From Haloplanus sp. CK5-1 (GTDB lineage Archaea > Halobacteriota > Halobacteria > Halobacteriales > Haloferacaceae): DNA of 64,000 nt. The DNA lies in contig NZ_CP147505.1 of assembly GCF_037201915.1 (NCBI RefSeq), positions 2,914,001-2,978,000 on the forward strand, in the 5' to 3' direction. Positions 45,218 to 54,108 of this stretch are shown here, piece by piece (the stretch's first letter is position 1; each line of letters starts with the position of its first letter). Below the pieces are notes generated by a model. The model worked only from the letters and a program-made list of their open reading frames with translations. It had not been told where the DNA came from and did not search any database. The position numbers were made by a program, and so were the translations under genes.

Positions 45218-45442
45218 TCAGTCCAGAAACGCCAGTTCCTGCTCCGGATCGGTCGGAAGCCCGGCCATAATCTCGTCGACCTCGCCGTCGTCGAGGTCCA
45301 CCTCGTCTAAGCCGCCGTCGCTCCGGTGGAGCGACCAGACGAAGTTGATCATCGTCGCCTGAAAGTGCGGGCTCTCCTGATCGCCCTCTCGGATGTGTTT
45401 GATGATCTTCGCCGCGGTTTCGGTGTCGAGTATCTCGCCCAT
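45218..45442 (-). CDS. Conserved small haloarchaeal protein (74 residues)
   Basis: An acidic protein starting MGEILDTETAAKIIKHIREG with ESPHFQATMINFVWSLHRSD and a DEVDLDDGEVDEIMAGL tail. Two helices and an acidic end; no known domain. ATG 45442 is preferred because the upstream extension is low-complexity. It precedes nothing on the same strand closely, so is monocistronic. Confidence 0.55.
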   Translation of the reverse strand: MGEILDTETAAKIIKHIREGDQESPHFQATMINFVWSLHRSDGGLDEVDLDDGEVDEIMAGLPTDPEQELAFLD

Positions 45443-45574
45443 ACGATACCGTCGCGGGCCCTCGGCAGGTAGGTGTTCCGGAGCGTGGGTGGTCGTGAGG
45501 CCACTCGACGAAACGGCCCCCGAAGCCGTCGGAAGCCAGTCCATCCGCCGGAATCGGGTGGCGTCGGGATGCCG

Positions 45575-47071
45575 TCAGTCGCTGCCGACGGCAAAGGCCG
45601 TCGCGTCCTCGCCGGCCGTCGGCGTCGAGACGAGGGAGACGCCGACGGTGAGGACGGCCCCGAAAAGCATGAAGCCGAGAGCGACGTCCCACCCACCGTA
45701 ACTTCTGGCGAGGAGGGAGATGGTCGTTCCGGCCACGTCGACGGGGACGGCGGGGACGAGGACGTGGACGAGATACAGGAGTTGAGGGACGCCGACGCCG
45801 ACGAGCATCCCGTCGGCGGTGGTCGCCTCCCAGTAGAGCGCGATCATCACGGGGGGTGCGAGCAGAGCGAACCCGGAGAAAGCGGTGTCACCGACCTCGA
45901 TGAGCGTCCCGGGGCGGGAGAGGCTGGCGACGAAGGCGAGCGTGGCGAAGACGGCGACGCCGACGCGGGCGATCCACGCCTCGCGGCGCTCACCCGCGTC
46001 GGGGCTGACGAACGGGCGGTAGAGGTCCCGGGTGAAATAGGACGACCCCGACAGCAGCATCGAGTCCGAGGACGACATCATGGCGGCCATCGCGCCGGCG
46101 ACGACGAGGGCCGCGAACCACCCCGGTGTGTACTCGGCGAGCAGGACCGACAGGACGTTCGCCCCCTCGGGTACCTCGATGGGGAGGCCGGACGCCCACG
46201 CGCCGAGCATGAACGCGGGGACGAAAAGCAGGAGGACGAGCACCGGCCAGAGCGCGAAAGAGCGTTTCAGCACCGTCGCGGAGCGGGCGACGAAGAATCG
46301 CTGGTTGATCTGTGGGAACATGGTGACGCCGAAGGCGATGGTGACCGCCGAGGAGATGATGAACTGTGGGGTGTAGAGCCCGCCGCCGAGGGCGGCGAAG
46401 TCGGGGTTGGCGTCGATCATGCCGCGGGTCGCAGCGCCGACACCGCCGACCGCACCGACGATCCACACGACCGCGACCCACAGCACCGAGAGCATGAACA
46501 GTCCCTGGAGCGTGTCGGTCCACGCGACGCCACGAAGCCCCGCGAGCATCACGTAGACGATCATGAACAGCGTGATGAGCGCGGCTCCACCCCAGTAGGG
46601 GACGGTTCCGCCGGTCAGCCCGCGGAGCGCTTCGCCGGCACCCATCTGCTGGAGCATGACGTAGGGGAACAGCCAGAGCAGGCTGACCCCCGCGACCACT
46701 CCCCGCAGCGCCGGCGAGGCGAAACGATCACCGAGCATCTCTCCCAGCGTGACGTAGTCGCGGGCGCGACCGATGAGCCACTGACGGTAGCCGATCACGT
46801 ACCAGAGGATGGCGAAGAGGACACCGTCCATCACACCCATGACGAGGATCCACTCCGGGCCGGCGCTGTACGCGAGGTTTGGCCCGCCGAAGAAGGTAAA
46901 CGCCGAGAGGAGAGTCGCGAAGGTCGTAAAGAGGAGAACGAGGGTGCCGAGCGTCCGGCTAGCGAGATAGAAGTCCTCGGCGTCGTCGCCACCGACGCGG
47001 TAGGCGACCAACCCGACGCCGAGCGCGAGCAGGAGGTACGCGACGACGATACCGAGCGGTTGGAGCGTCAC
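45575..47071 (-). CDS. Sodium:solute symporter family protein
   Basis: A 498-residue transporter with about 13 hydrophobic helices. The N-terminal part, EDFYLASRTLGTLVLLFTTF, and the core GDRFASPALRGVVAGVSLLW and MAAMMSSSDSMLLSGSSYFT (the sodium-binding Ser-rich helix) are SSF hallmarks. The substrate is not predictable; the paired small protein suggests a PanF- or YhjB-like solute symporter. GTG 47071 overlaps the TGA of the small upstream gene. Confidence 0.87.
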   Translation of the reverse strand: MTLQPLGIVVAYLLLALGVGLVAYRVGGDDAEDFYLASRTLGTLVLLFTTFATLLSAFTFFGGPNLAYSAGPEWILVMGVMDGVLFAILWYVIGYRQWLIGRARDYVTLGEMLGDRFASPALRGVVAGVSLLWLFPYVMLQQMGAGEALRGLTGGTVPYWGGAALITLFMIVYVMLAGLRGVAWTDTLQGLFMLSVLWVAVVWIVGAVGGVGAATRGMIDANPDFAALGGGLYTPQFIISSAVTIAFGVTMFPQINQRFFVARSATVLKRSFALWPVLVLLLFVPAFMLGAWASGLPIEVPEGANVLSVLLAEYTPGWFAALVVAGAMAAMMSSSDSMLLSGSSYFTRDLYRPFVSPDAGERREAWIARVGVAVFATLAFVASLSRPGTLIEVGDTAFSGFALLAPPVMIALYWEATTADGMLVGVGVPQLLYLVHVLVPAVPVDVAGTTISLLARSYGGWDVALGFMLFGAVLTVGVSLVSTPTAGEDATAFAVGSD

Positions 47072-47310
47072 GGCCGCTCACCCCGCCCGACCCCGACGTC
47101 GCCGTCGACACCCATCAGCCGATCCCAGCCGGTCCGTGCGAACAACGCGAAGACGACCGCCGACACCCCCATCCAGCCGACGTGCCACCAGAGCCAGACG
47201 GGGAGACCGGCGACCACCGTCGCAGTCCCCCAGAGGAACCACGGCACCGAGAACGTGACGAGGACGGCGAACACCGCTATCCAGAGCCAATCTCGTGTGA
47301 AGTGCGTCAT
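47068..47310 (-). CDS. DUF3311-like small membrane subunit of the symporter
   Basis: An 80-residue protein with two membrane helices (DWLWIAVFAVLVTFSVPWFL and WLWWHVGWMGVSAVVFALFA). Small DUF3311-type proteins are regularly encoded directly upstream of SSF symporters, as here with a four-base overlap, and are thought to be accessory subunits. Confidence 0.7.
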   Translation of the reverse strand: MTHFTRDWLWIAVFAVLVTFSVPWFLWGTATVVAGLPVWLWWHVGWMGVSAVVFALFARTGWDRLMGVDGDVGVGRGERP

Positions 47311-47465
47311 CGGAGTCGCGTACTTTCTCCAACTACGTAAATGATGCCGAATAATTCTCCATCACAGACTTCGAAGAAATTTCTTCTTCAGAGTTGGCGT
47401 CGGATCGGTGATCGAATTTCATCCGTATCGACAGGGGTAAGCACGGCCCATCCGACCGGCGTCGT

Positions 47466-48386
47466 GTGTCCACGAGCGACGCCGTCGTGCCGCCGTTTCT
47501 CGCCCTCGCAGTCGCGGTGGTGGCGATCAGTACGAGCGCCATCCTCGTCCGCTGGAGCGACGCCCCGAACGTCGTCAAGGCGCTGTACCGCGTGACGTTC
47601 ACCGTCGGGGTGTTGCTCCCGGTCGTCCTCCGGCGCGGGAGTCGGGCGGCGGTGGCGCGGATCGGCCGTCGGGACGGAGTGGTCGCCGTCGCCGCGGGGG
47701 CAGCACTCGCCGCACACTTCGCGGTGTGGTTCGAGAGCCTCGATCACACGACCGTCGCGGCGAGTGTCACGCTCGTCCAAGCCCAACCGGTCTTCGTCGT
47801 CGTCGGGGCGTGGCTCCTCCTCGGCGAGCGAGTCGCCCGCCGGAGCGCCGCGGGCGTGGCCGTCGCCGTCGTCGGCACGGCGACCCTGTTCTTCGGCACG
47901 TCGCTGCTCGCGGCGGTCGATCCGACGGTCGGCGACGCGGGTGTCGACGCCGGGACCGGGTACGGGAACGCGCTCGCGCTTCTCGGTGCCGTCGCCGTCG
48001 CGGCCTACTACCTCGCCGGCCGGTCGCTCCGGCGGCGGCTACCGGTGGTGCCGTACGTGACCGTCGTCTACGCCGCCTGTGCCGTCGTCCTGCTTGTGGT
48101 GGCCGTCGGCCAAGGCTACGCCCTCTTTTCGTACGCCCCCCACGAGTGGGTCCTGTTCGTCGCGATGGCGGTCGGGCCCGGCGTCCTCGGCCACACCGTC
48201 ATCAACTGGGCGCTCGGCCACTTGGAGTCCCACGTCGTCAGCGTCACCCTCCTCGGCGAACCTCTGGGGAGCGCGGCGCTCGCGGCCGTCCTCCTCGCGG
48301 AGGTGCCGACGGTCGGGACGCTACTCGGCGGAGCGGTCGTCCTCGCGGGGATCTATCTCACGGCGTCGGGACGGCCCGCTCAGTGA
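47466..48386 (+). CDS. EamA/DMT-family transporter
   Basis: A 306-residue membrane protein with ten helices in two EamA repeats: ISTSAILVRWSDAPNVVKAL...AHFAVWFESL...LVQAQPVFVVVGAW and the second ending SVTLLGEPLGSAALAAVLL. Such proteins export metabolites or drugs; substrate unknown. Starts at GTG 47466. It overlaps the convergent VOC gene by seven bases. Confidence 0.85.
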   Translation: MSTSDAVVPPFLALAVAVVAISTSAILVRWSDAPNVVKALYRVTFTVGVLLPVVLRRGSRAAVARIGRRDGVVAVAAGAALAAHFAVWFESLDHTTVAASVTLVQAQPVFVVVGAWLLLGERVARRSAAGVAVAVVGTATLFFGTSLLAAVDPTVGDAGVDAGTGYGNALALLGAVAVAAYYLAGRSLRRRLPVVPYVTVVYAACAVVLLVVAVGQGYALFSYAPHEWVLFVAMAVGPGVLGHTVINWALGHLESHVVSVTLLGEPLGSAALAAVLLAEVPTVGTLLGGAVVLAGIYLTASGRPAQ

Positions 48387-48778
48387 AGTTTGAGTTCGAC
48401 CCGGCGACCGTCCGGGTCGCGCACGTACGCCGCCCAGTCACGGCCGTACGCCCCGTAGCGCTCATGGGGTTCGTCGGCCTCGACCTCGACGCCGGCCTCC
48501 CGGAGGTCGGCCACGAGGGCGTCGAGTTCCGCCCGCGTGCCGGTGCCCGAGGAGCGAACGAGGAGGCAGACGTGTTCGCCCCCGACGTCGATCGGTCCGT
48601 CGGTCGGGACGAGGTGGAGGTGGCGACCGCCCGCCACGACCGCGACGTACGGGACCTCGCCCGCCTCGTAGCGGTCGCGGTCCCGGGCTTCCATCCCGAG
48701 CAGGTCCCGATAGAACGCGAGCGACCGGTCGAGGTCGGTGACCCGCAGGGCGACGTGGTCGATGTCGACGACGTCCAT
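48380..48778 (-). CDS. VOC (glyoxalase-type) family protein
   Basis: A 132-residue single VOC domain pair: MDVVDIDHVALRVTDLDRSL with a metal His, LHLVPTD and VCLLVRSSGTG in the middle, and WAAYVRDPDGRRVELKLH with the conserved Glu. Similar to fosfomycin-resistance/glyoxalase-like proteins; exact activity unknown. Monocistronic. Confidence 0.8.
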   Translation of the reverse strand: MDVVDIDHVALRVTDLDRSLAFYRDLLGMEARDRDRYEAGEVPYVAVVAGGRHLHLVPTDGPIDVGGEHVCLLVRSSGTGTRAELDALVADLREAGVEVEADEPHERYGAYGRDWAAYVRDPDGRRVELKLH

Positions 48779-48831
48779 GCCGGCGCCTTGGGGTCGGAGG
48801 CTCAAAACCGTACGGCCGTCCCGACGACCCG

Positions 48832-49320
48832 TTACGACTCGCCGGCGAGCAGTTCCCGCGTCCGCCGGTGACGGAACCGAAACATCGGTTCGAAGCCGAC
48901 GCGAGCGAGCGGTCCGGCGGCGTCGCCGAGGGGGCCGAGCGGCAGGTCGTAGACGACCCGGTCGTCGACGACGGTCGCGGAGCCGTCGGCGAAAAAGCGA
49001 TGCGTGTGTTCCCACTGCGGGAAGAGGCCGCCCTCCATCTCGTCGCGGAAAAAGGCCGACCCGTCGTCCCGGCCACGGTCGGTGATGACGGAGGTCCAGC
49101 GCTGTCGCGGGCCGACGCCGAGTGGCCGGAGCGACGCCTCGATGCGCGACCCGGTCTCCAGTATCTCCGGGTCCGGTTCGCCGTCGGGGCCGGTGACCGA
49201 CTCGACTTCGAGGTTCATCCACCCGGGTGTCAGGGCCTCCAGTCCGCTCGCACGGGAGTGGAAGTCCCAGACGGCATCGAGCGACGCGTCGACGCGCGTT
49301 CGGCGCTGGTACACAGCCAT
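48832..49320 (-). CDS. SRPBCC (START-like) ligand-binding protein
   Basis: A 162-residue protein of the SRPBCC fold: opening YQRRTRVDASLDAVWDFHSR, then LEALTPGWMNLEVE, RQRWTSVITDRGRDDGSAFF and DRVVYDLPLGPLG. The fold forms a deep hydrophobic cavity; family members bind lipids or polyketide-like compounds. No neighbour suggests the ligand. Confidence 0.78.
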   Translation of the reverse strand: MAVYQRRTRVDASLDAVWDFHSRASGLEALTPGWMNLEVESVTGPDGEPDPEILETGSRIEASLRPLGVGPRQRWTSVITDRGRDDGSAFFRDEMEGGLFPQWEHTHRFFADGSATVVDDRVVYDLPLGPLGDAAGPLARVGFEPMFRFRHRRTRELLAGES

Positions 49321-49417
49321 ACCTCACCTACGGACGAACGGCGGATAAGCACGACGGGCGCGGCCGATCCGGACCCGCGGTCGTGTCGCGGTTCGATATG
49401 CTTGTTGCGACGAAAGA

Positions 49418-49441
49418 ATTTATGTGTCATGTTCTAACATG
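49418..49441 (+). promoter_or_regulatory. TATA box and palindromic operator of the sugar ABC operon
   Basis: BRE-like CGAAAG at 49411 leads to ATTTATGT at 49418-49425, then CATGTT-CT-AACATG at 49428-49441, a perfect 14-bp palindrome between the TATA box and the expected transcription start near 49446. This is the classical place for a repressor. Confidence 0.6.
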
Positions 49442-49459
49442 GGACTGTAGTGGACTACT

Positions 49460-50875
49460 ATGGACGAAACTAGGCGCCGATTCCTCAAGCGATCAGGCGT
49501 AGCGACGATAGCAGCAACGACACTGGCGGGTTGTTCCGGCGGTGGCGGCGGCGGCGGTGGCGGCGGCGGTGGCGGCGGCGGGACGCCAGCGGGCGAACAG
49601 CGGACGATCGAGGGCGACAAGGGCGAAGTGCACTTCCTCTCGGCCGAGAACAGTTCGGCTTTCAAGCAGTACTACCAGAAGTGGGCCGAGCGGTTCAGCG
49701 AGGAGACGGGCTACGGCGTCAGACTGGAGTTCGTCGGCGTCGGGTCGAGCCAGTCGGCTCGGATCTCCCGGCTCCTGCAGGCGGGCAACCCGCCGGAACT
49801 GACGACGACCGCCCCGGAGAAAGGGGGCGGGCTCGCGCTACAGGGCGTCCTCGCGGACCTGAGCGAGCAGGCGAACTGGATGGAGGACCTCTACGGCTAC
49901 GACTTCAACGAAGACTTCCTCTTCTCGCTGCAGGGGAACCAGTACGTCGTCCCCATCTGGGTCAACATGACGATGGACTGGTACCGAGTGAGTACGTGGG
50001 ACGAGGAAGCCGGGATGACGCCACGGGAACCCACGTGGGACGAGTACCTCGAAGGCGTGCAGGCGGTCGATGGGGTTGGTGAACGCAGCGGAACCACCGT
50101 TCCGGCCGGACAGACCCTGATGGCCACGGAGTACTACATCGACCACATGTTCCAGAACGGCGGGCAGATCTTCGAGCGAAACGGGGACACCGTCGAAATC
50201 GTCATGGACCAAGGTGAGAACCGCGAACGCACCCGGGAGGTCCTGGAGTACATCGACCAACTCAACGACGTCTCCGTCGACGGGTCGGGCTACGGCTACG
50301 GGCCACAGATCGAGTCGTACTGGTCCGAGCAGTCGAACACGGTGAAGTACTTCGGGGCGCGACCGCTCCAACAGGCGGTGGCGAACAACGAGGCCGTCGC
50401 CGAGGACACCGGCCTCATGCACCCGCCGTCGCAGGCGGAGCAGACCCACCAAGCCTTCTCCGAGGGGTGGGTTATGTTCGAGGCCTCCGACAACAAGGAG
50501 GGAGCCCGGAGGTTCGTCGAGTTCATGTCCCGACCCGAACCGCTGTACGAACTCCTCCACATCGCACCGCTACACAACCTGCCGCCGTTCCCGGCGGCCG
50601 TCGACGACGAGGAGTTCCTCGACAACGAGTTCATCGACACGTGGGTGCGGCCGAACGACCACATCCGCATCGAGGACGTGGTGAAGATGGTCGAGACGGC
50701 GAAGACGCTGGTCGGGGAGACCGACCCCAACAACGCGCTGGCGTCGCCCGTGTTCTCGGAGTCGACGTTCGGGAACATGCTGTTCAACTACCTCCACGGC
50801 GACATGAGCATCGACGAAGCCATCGACGAAGCGGGGTCCCGCTCGCGGGAGATCATGGCGAACTTCGAACAGTGA
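49460..50875 (+). CDS. ABC sugar-binding lipoprotein (family 1)
   Basis: A 471-residue extracellular solute-binding protein. Tat signal TRRRFLKRSGVAT and lipobox LAGC at about residue 23, followed by a run of 15 Gly that tethers the domain. The mature protein has the family-1 pattern (FSEETGYGVRLEFVGVGSSQ, LTTTAPEKGGGLALQGVLAD, VPIWVNMTMDWYRVSTWDEE) of maltose/glycerol-phosphate type binders. First gene of a four-gene importer operon. The sugar is unknown. Confidence 0.9.
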   Translation: MDETRRRFLKRSGVATIAATTLAGCSGGGGGGGGGGGGGGGTPAGEQRTIEGDKGEVHFLSAENSSAFKQYYQKWAERFSEETGYGVRLEFVGVGSSQSARISRLLQAGNPPELTTTAPEKGGGLALQGVLADLSEQANWMEDLYGYDFNEDFLFSLQGNQYVVPIWVNMTMDWYRVSTWDEEAGMTPREPTWDEYLEGVQAVDGVGERSGTTVPAGQTLMATEYYIDHMFQNGGQIFERNGDTVEIVMDQGENRERTREVLEYIDQLNDVSVDGSGYGYGPQIESYWSEQSNTVKYFGARPLQQAVANNEAVAEDTGLMHPPSQAEQTHQAFSEGWVMFEASDNKEGARRFVEFMSRPEPLYELLHIAPLHNLPPFPAAVDDEEFLDNEFIDTWVRPNDHIRIEDVVKMVETAKTLVGETDPNNALASPVFSESTFGNMLFNYLHGDMSIDEAIDEAGSRSREIMANFEQ

Positions 50876-50907
50876 TCCACCAGAGCGACGGCGGGAGGTG
50901 GACGTAG

Positions 50908-51870
50908 ATGGGCGAAGCGACCCCGACGAGCGGGGTCGAAGCGTCCGTCGAGGAGCCGTCGATCCGCGACCGGATCGGTGACCTGCTGGAAAACGAGACG
51001 GTCCTCGGCTACGGGAGCCTCTCGCCGGTCATGCTCCTGTTCCTGTTCATCGCCGTCTTCCCCATCGTGTGGGCGCTCGCGGGGAGTTTCTTCGCCATCA
51101 ACGCGTTCAATCCGGTGTGGGAGTGGACCGGCCTCTCGAACTACGAACACCTCTTCTTCGAGGACGGCTTCTACTGGACCGCGGTGGTCAAGTCGGTCAT
51201 CTTCGGCTTCGGCTCGGTGGCCGTACAGGTCATCCTCGGCATCATCTTCGCGCTCATCCTCCAGCGGTCGTTCCGGGGGAACGCCCTCGCGAGGGCCGTC
51301 GTGTTGCTCCCCTACCTCGTCCCGGTTATCGTCGTCGGCCTCGTGTTCCAGTGGATGATGAACCCGAACTACGGCGTCATCAACCTGCTCGGAATCCGCT
51401 TCGGGATCATCAACGAGGCGATCAACTTCCTCGGCAACCAGGACATCGCGATGTACGCGCTCATCGTCGCGGCGAGTTGGAAGTGGTCCATCTTCGTCGT
51501 GATGATGTCGCTCGCGCGTCTGGAAGCGATTCCCTCGGGCTACTACGACGCCGCGCGGGTCAACGGGGCCAACGCGTGGCAGCGCTTCCGTGACATCACG
51601 CTCCCGAACCTCAAGGGCATGATCGTCCTCGTGGTGTTGCTCCGCGGGATCTGGATGTTCAACAAGTTCGACATCATCTGGATCATGACGCGAGGTGGGC
51701 CGAGTCAAGCGACGACGACGCTTCCGGTGTACGCGTACCGGGTGGCGTTCAACCAGTGGCAACTCGGGGAGTCGCTGGCCATCGCGTCGACGCTGTTCCT
51801 GACGCTCGTCGTCGGGGCAGCCATCTACTTCGGTAAGTTCAACCCCGAACAGGAGGTTCGTGTCGAATGA
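50908..51870 (+). CDS. ABC sugar permease 1 (MalF/UgpA type)
   Basis: A 320-residue membrane protein with six main helices, beginning after an acidic cytoplasmic head. The EAA loop is IPSGYYDAARVNGANAWQRF near residue 210. It pairs with the permease at 51867 to form the pore. Overlaps the next start by four bases (ATGA). Confidence 0.88.
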   Translation: MGEATPTSGVEASVEEPSIRDRIGDLLENETVLGYGSLSPVMLLFLFIAVFPIVWALAGSFFAINAFNPVWEWTGLSNYEHLFFEDGFYWTAVVKSVIFGFGSVAVQVILGIIFALILQRSFRGNALARAVVLLPYLVPVIVVGLVFQWMMNPNYGVINLLGIRFGIINEAINFLGNQDIAMYALIVAASWKWSIFVVMMSLARLEAIPSGYYDAARVNGANAWQRFRDITLPNLKGMIVLVVLLRGIWMFNKFDIIWIMTRGGPSQATTTLPVYAYRVAFNQWQLGESLAIASTLFLTLVVGAAIYFGKFNPEQEVRVE

Positions 51871-52763
51871 GCTACAGCACATCCAAATCACCGATCGAGC
51901 GCATCATCGACTACTACGTCCGGAACGTCCCCCACGCCACGCAGCGCCGACTGAGCACGTGGGTGTTCCGGTTCCTCGTCGGGGCGACGGTCATCGTCAT
52001 CGGCTTCCCGACGTACGTCATGCTGAAGTCGTCGATCCAGCCCGAACTCGAACTGTTCTCGAACACGTTCCTGTTCGTGCCGCGGAACCCGACACTGGAG
52101 AACTTCGCGGGGCTGTTCACCGAGACGGCCTTTGCCCGCTTCTACCTGAACAGCATCATCGCCGCACTGGGAACGATGGTGATCAGCGTCGTCTCCGCGA
52201 CGCTCGCGGGCTACTCGCTGACCCGGTTTACGTTCCCCGGCAAGAAACGCCTCGCGCAGTCGGTGCTGTTCTCCTACATGTTCCCGCCGCTCCTGCTCGC
52301 GTTGCCGATGTTCATGATCTGGCGGGATCTGAACCTACTGAACAGCTACCCCGGCATCATCCTGGCACACAGCGCCCACGCGCTTCCCTTCGACATCTGG
52401 CTGATGTGGAAGTTCTTCCAGACGGTGCCGATCAGTTACGAGGAGAGCGCGTGGATCTACGGCGCGAGTCGCCTGCGTGCGATGCGCGACGTAGCCATCC
52501 CGATGGCGCTGCCCGGCATCATCGCGGTGTCCATCTTCTCCTTTGCCATCTCGTGGAGCGACTTCACGTTCGCGAACCTCCTGCTCACACAGGAGTCGAT
52601 GAAGACACTCCCCATCGGGATGCTGGGGTTCATCGAACAGCAGGCGGTCAACTGGGGGCTCATCATGAGCGCCTCGGTGATGATGGCGTTGCCCGCCTTC
52701 CTGCTGGTGTACTTCCTGCAGAGTTACCTGCTTCGCGGGTTCAGCGTGGGTGGTCTCGGATGA
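51867..52763 (+). CDS. ABC sugar permease 2 (MalG/UgpE type)
   Basis: A 298-residue permease with six helices; EAA loop YEESAWIYGASRLRAMRDVA near residue 190 followed by PMALPGIIAVSIFSFAISWS. Its TGA overlaps an ATG (52760) of a 19-codon frame that ends at 52819 across the start of the ATPase gene, so ribosomes could be carried from this gene to the next. Confidence 0.88.
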   Translation: MSYSTSKSPIERIIDYYVRNVPHATQRRLSTWVFRFLVGATVIVIGFPTYVMLKSSIQPELELFSNTFLFVPRNPTLENFAGLFTETAFARFYLNSIIAALGTMVISVVSATLAGYSLTRFTFPGKKRLAQSVLFSYMFPPLLLALPMFMIWRDLNLLNSYPGIILAHSAHALPFDIWLMWKFFQTVPISYEESAWIYGASRLRAMRDVAIPMALPGIIAVSIFSFAISWSDFTFANLLLTQESMKTLPIGMLGFIEQQAVNWGLIMSASVMMALPAFLLVYFLQSYLLRGFSVGGLG

Positions 52764-52811
52764 CCGACCCACGTCGCACCGCTCGACGACCGATCCACGA
52801 GGTGAGATACC

Positions 52812-53990
52812 GTGTCTGAGATACGAATCGAGAACCTTCGGAAAGTCTACGACGTACCGGGCGGCGAAGAGGTCGCAGTGGAAGGGTCGACACTAACGGT
52901 GCCGGACGGTGACTTCCTGACCCTGCTCGGCCCCTCCGGGTGCGGGAAGAGCACGACGCTTCGCTGCATCGCCGGCCTCGAGAACCAGACCGACGGAGAG
53001 ATCTACTACGACGAGGACGAGGTCTCCGACCGACTGGCCCAGGAGCGCGACATCAGCATGGTGTTCCAGTCGATCGCGCTCTACCCGCACATGAAGTGCA
53101 TCGACAACATCGCCTATCCGCTGAAGGTGCGGGGCGTGCCCAAGGAGGAGCGCTACGAGCGCGCTCGCGAAGTGGCCGGGACGCTGGAAGTCGAAGGACT
53201 CGTCGAGAAGTACCCCGCCGAACTCTCCGGTGGCCAGCGCCAGCGGATCGCCATCGCCCGCGCCATCGTCCGGGAACCGCGCGCGTTCCTGATGGACGAG
53301 CCGATGACCGGTCTCGACGAGAAACTGAAGGTGCGGATGCGCAAGGAACTCAAGCGCGTCGTCGACGAGACAGAACAGACGGTCATCTACGTCACCCACA
53401 GCCAGGAGGAGGCGATGATGCTCTCCGACTGGATCGCGGTGATGAGCGACGGCGAGATCGAACAGTACGGCACGCCGAACGAGGTGTACCAGGAACCGAA
53501 CAACCGGTTCGTCGCCTCCTTCGTCGGGATGCCCGAGATGAACATGTGGCAGGGGGAGACCGACGGCTCGACCGTCACCGTCGACCTGGGCGACCAGACG
53601 GTCGAACTCGACGTCCGCGACACCGCGGACGACGCCGAGCGCAAGGAGAAATCCAACATCGGGGAACGGAGTTCCGACGACGTCGAGATCGGGTTCCGAC
53701 CCCAGGCACTCAGCGTCGTTTCCGAAGGCGAGGGTGACTTCGACGCCGAACTCGACCTCGTCGAACCGATGGGCGAACACAGCCTCTGTTATGTCGAGTC
53801 GCCCATCGGCGAGATCCGCATCGTCGAAGACTCGACCGCCGGCCTGTCCGAGGGCTCGGTCGTCGGCGTCGACCTCGACAGCCACGAAGGGTACGTCTTC
53901 GACATGGACACCGGGTCGACCATCGCGCGGACCGGGTCGACGCCGTCCGGGTCGGCCGGCGTCTCCGGACAGGCAGCGACCGACGACTGA
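52812..53990 (+). CDS. ABC sugar importer ATPase (MalK/UgpC type)
   Basis: A 392-residue ATPase starting at GTG. Walker A GPSGCGKSTTLRCIAGLE near residue 39, Q-loop MVFQSIALYPHM, signature LSGGQRQRIAIARAI near 137, Walker B FLMDEPMTGLDEKL and switch His in YVTHSQEEAM. Residues about 235-370 form the TOBE regulatory domain, followed by a Ser/Thr-rich tail. Completes the importer with the three preceding genes. Confidence 0.92.
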   Translation: MSEIRIENLRKVYDVPGGEEVAVEGSTLTVPDGDFLTLLGPSGCGKSTTLRCIAGLENQTDGEIYYDEDEVSDRLAQERDISMVFQSIALYPHMKCIDNIAYPLKVRGVPKEERYERAREVAGTLEVEGLVEKYPAELSGGQRQRIAIARAIVREPRAFLMDEPMTGLDEKLKVRMRKELKRVVDETEQTVIYVTHSQEEAMMLSDWIAVMSDGEIEQYGTPNEVYQEPNNRFVASFVGMPEMNMWQGETDGSTVTVDLGDQTVELDVRDTADDAERKEKSNIGERSSDDVEIGFRPQALSVVSEGEGDFDAELDLVEPMGEHSLCYVESPIGEIRIVEDSTAGLSEGSVVGVDLDSHEGYVFDMDTGSTIARTGSTPSGSAGVSGQAATDD

Positions 53991-54108
53991 GTCGGCCGCC
54001 GGGACGTGCCGGCCCCACCGACAGCGCTACACGGGGGGCGCGTCTCTCGGCGAACGTCACGGGACGGTCCACACGGTGGGTCGTGACCGAAGCGACGGGA
54101 ACACTATC

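Noticed and set aside
39838-47000. Second att site copying the tRNA-Tyr 3' end
   Set aside because: Scanned by eye for GTTCAAATCGGGG and GGGAGGGCGG; none found. A computed search would be decisive.
45473-47344. Plus-strand frame of 623 codons, His/Asp/Glu/Arg-rich
   Set aside because: Antisense to the sodium:solute symporter; composition mirrors hydrophobic codons.
54001-54108. Possible small gene between the ABC ATPase and the quinone reductase
   Set aside because: No frame with a start and plausible codon use; treated as promoter region.
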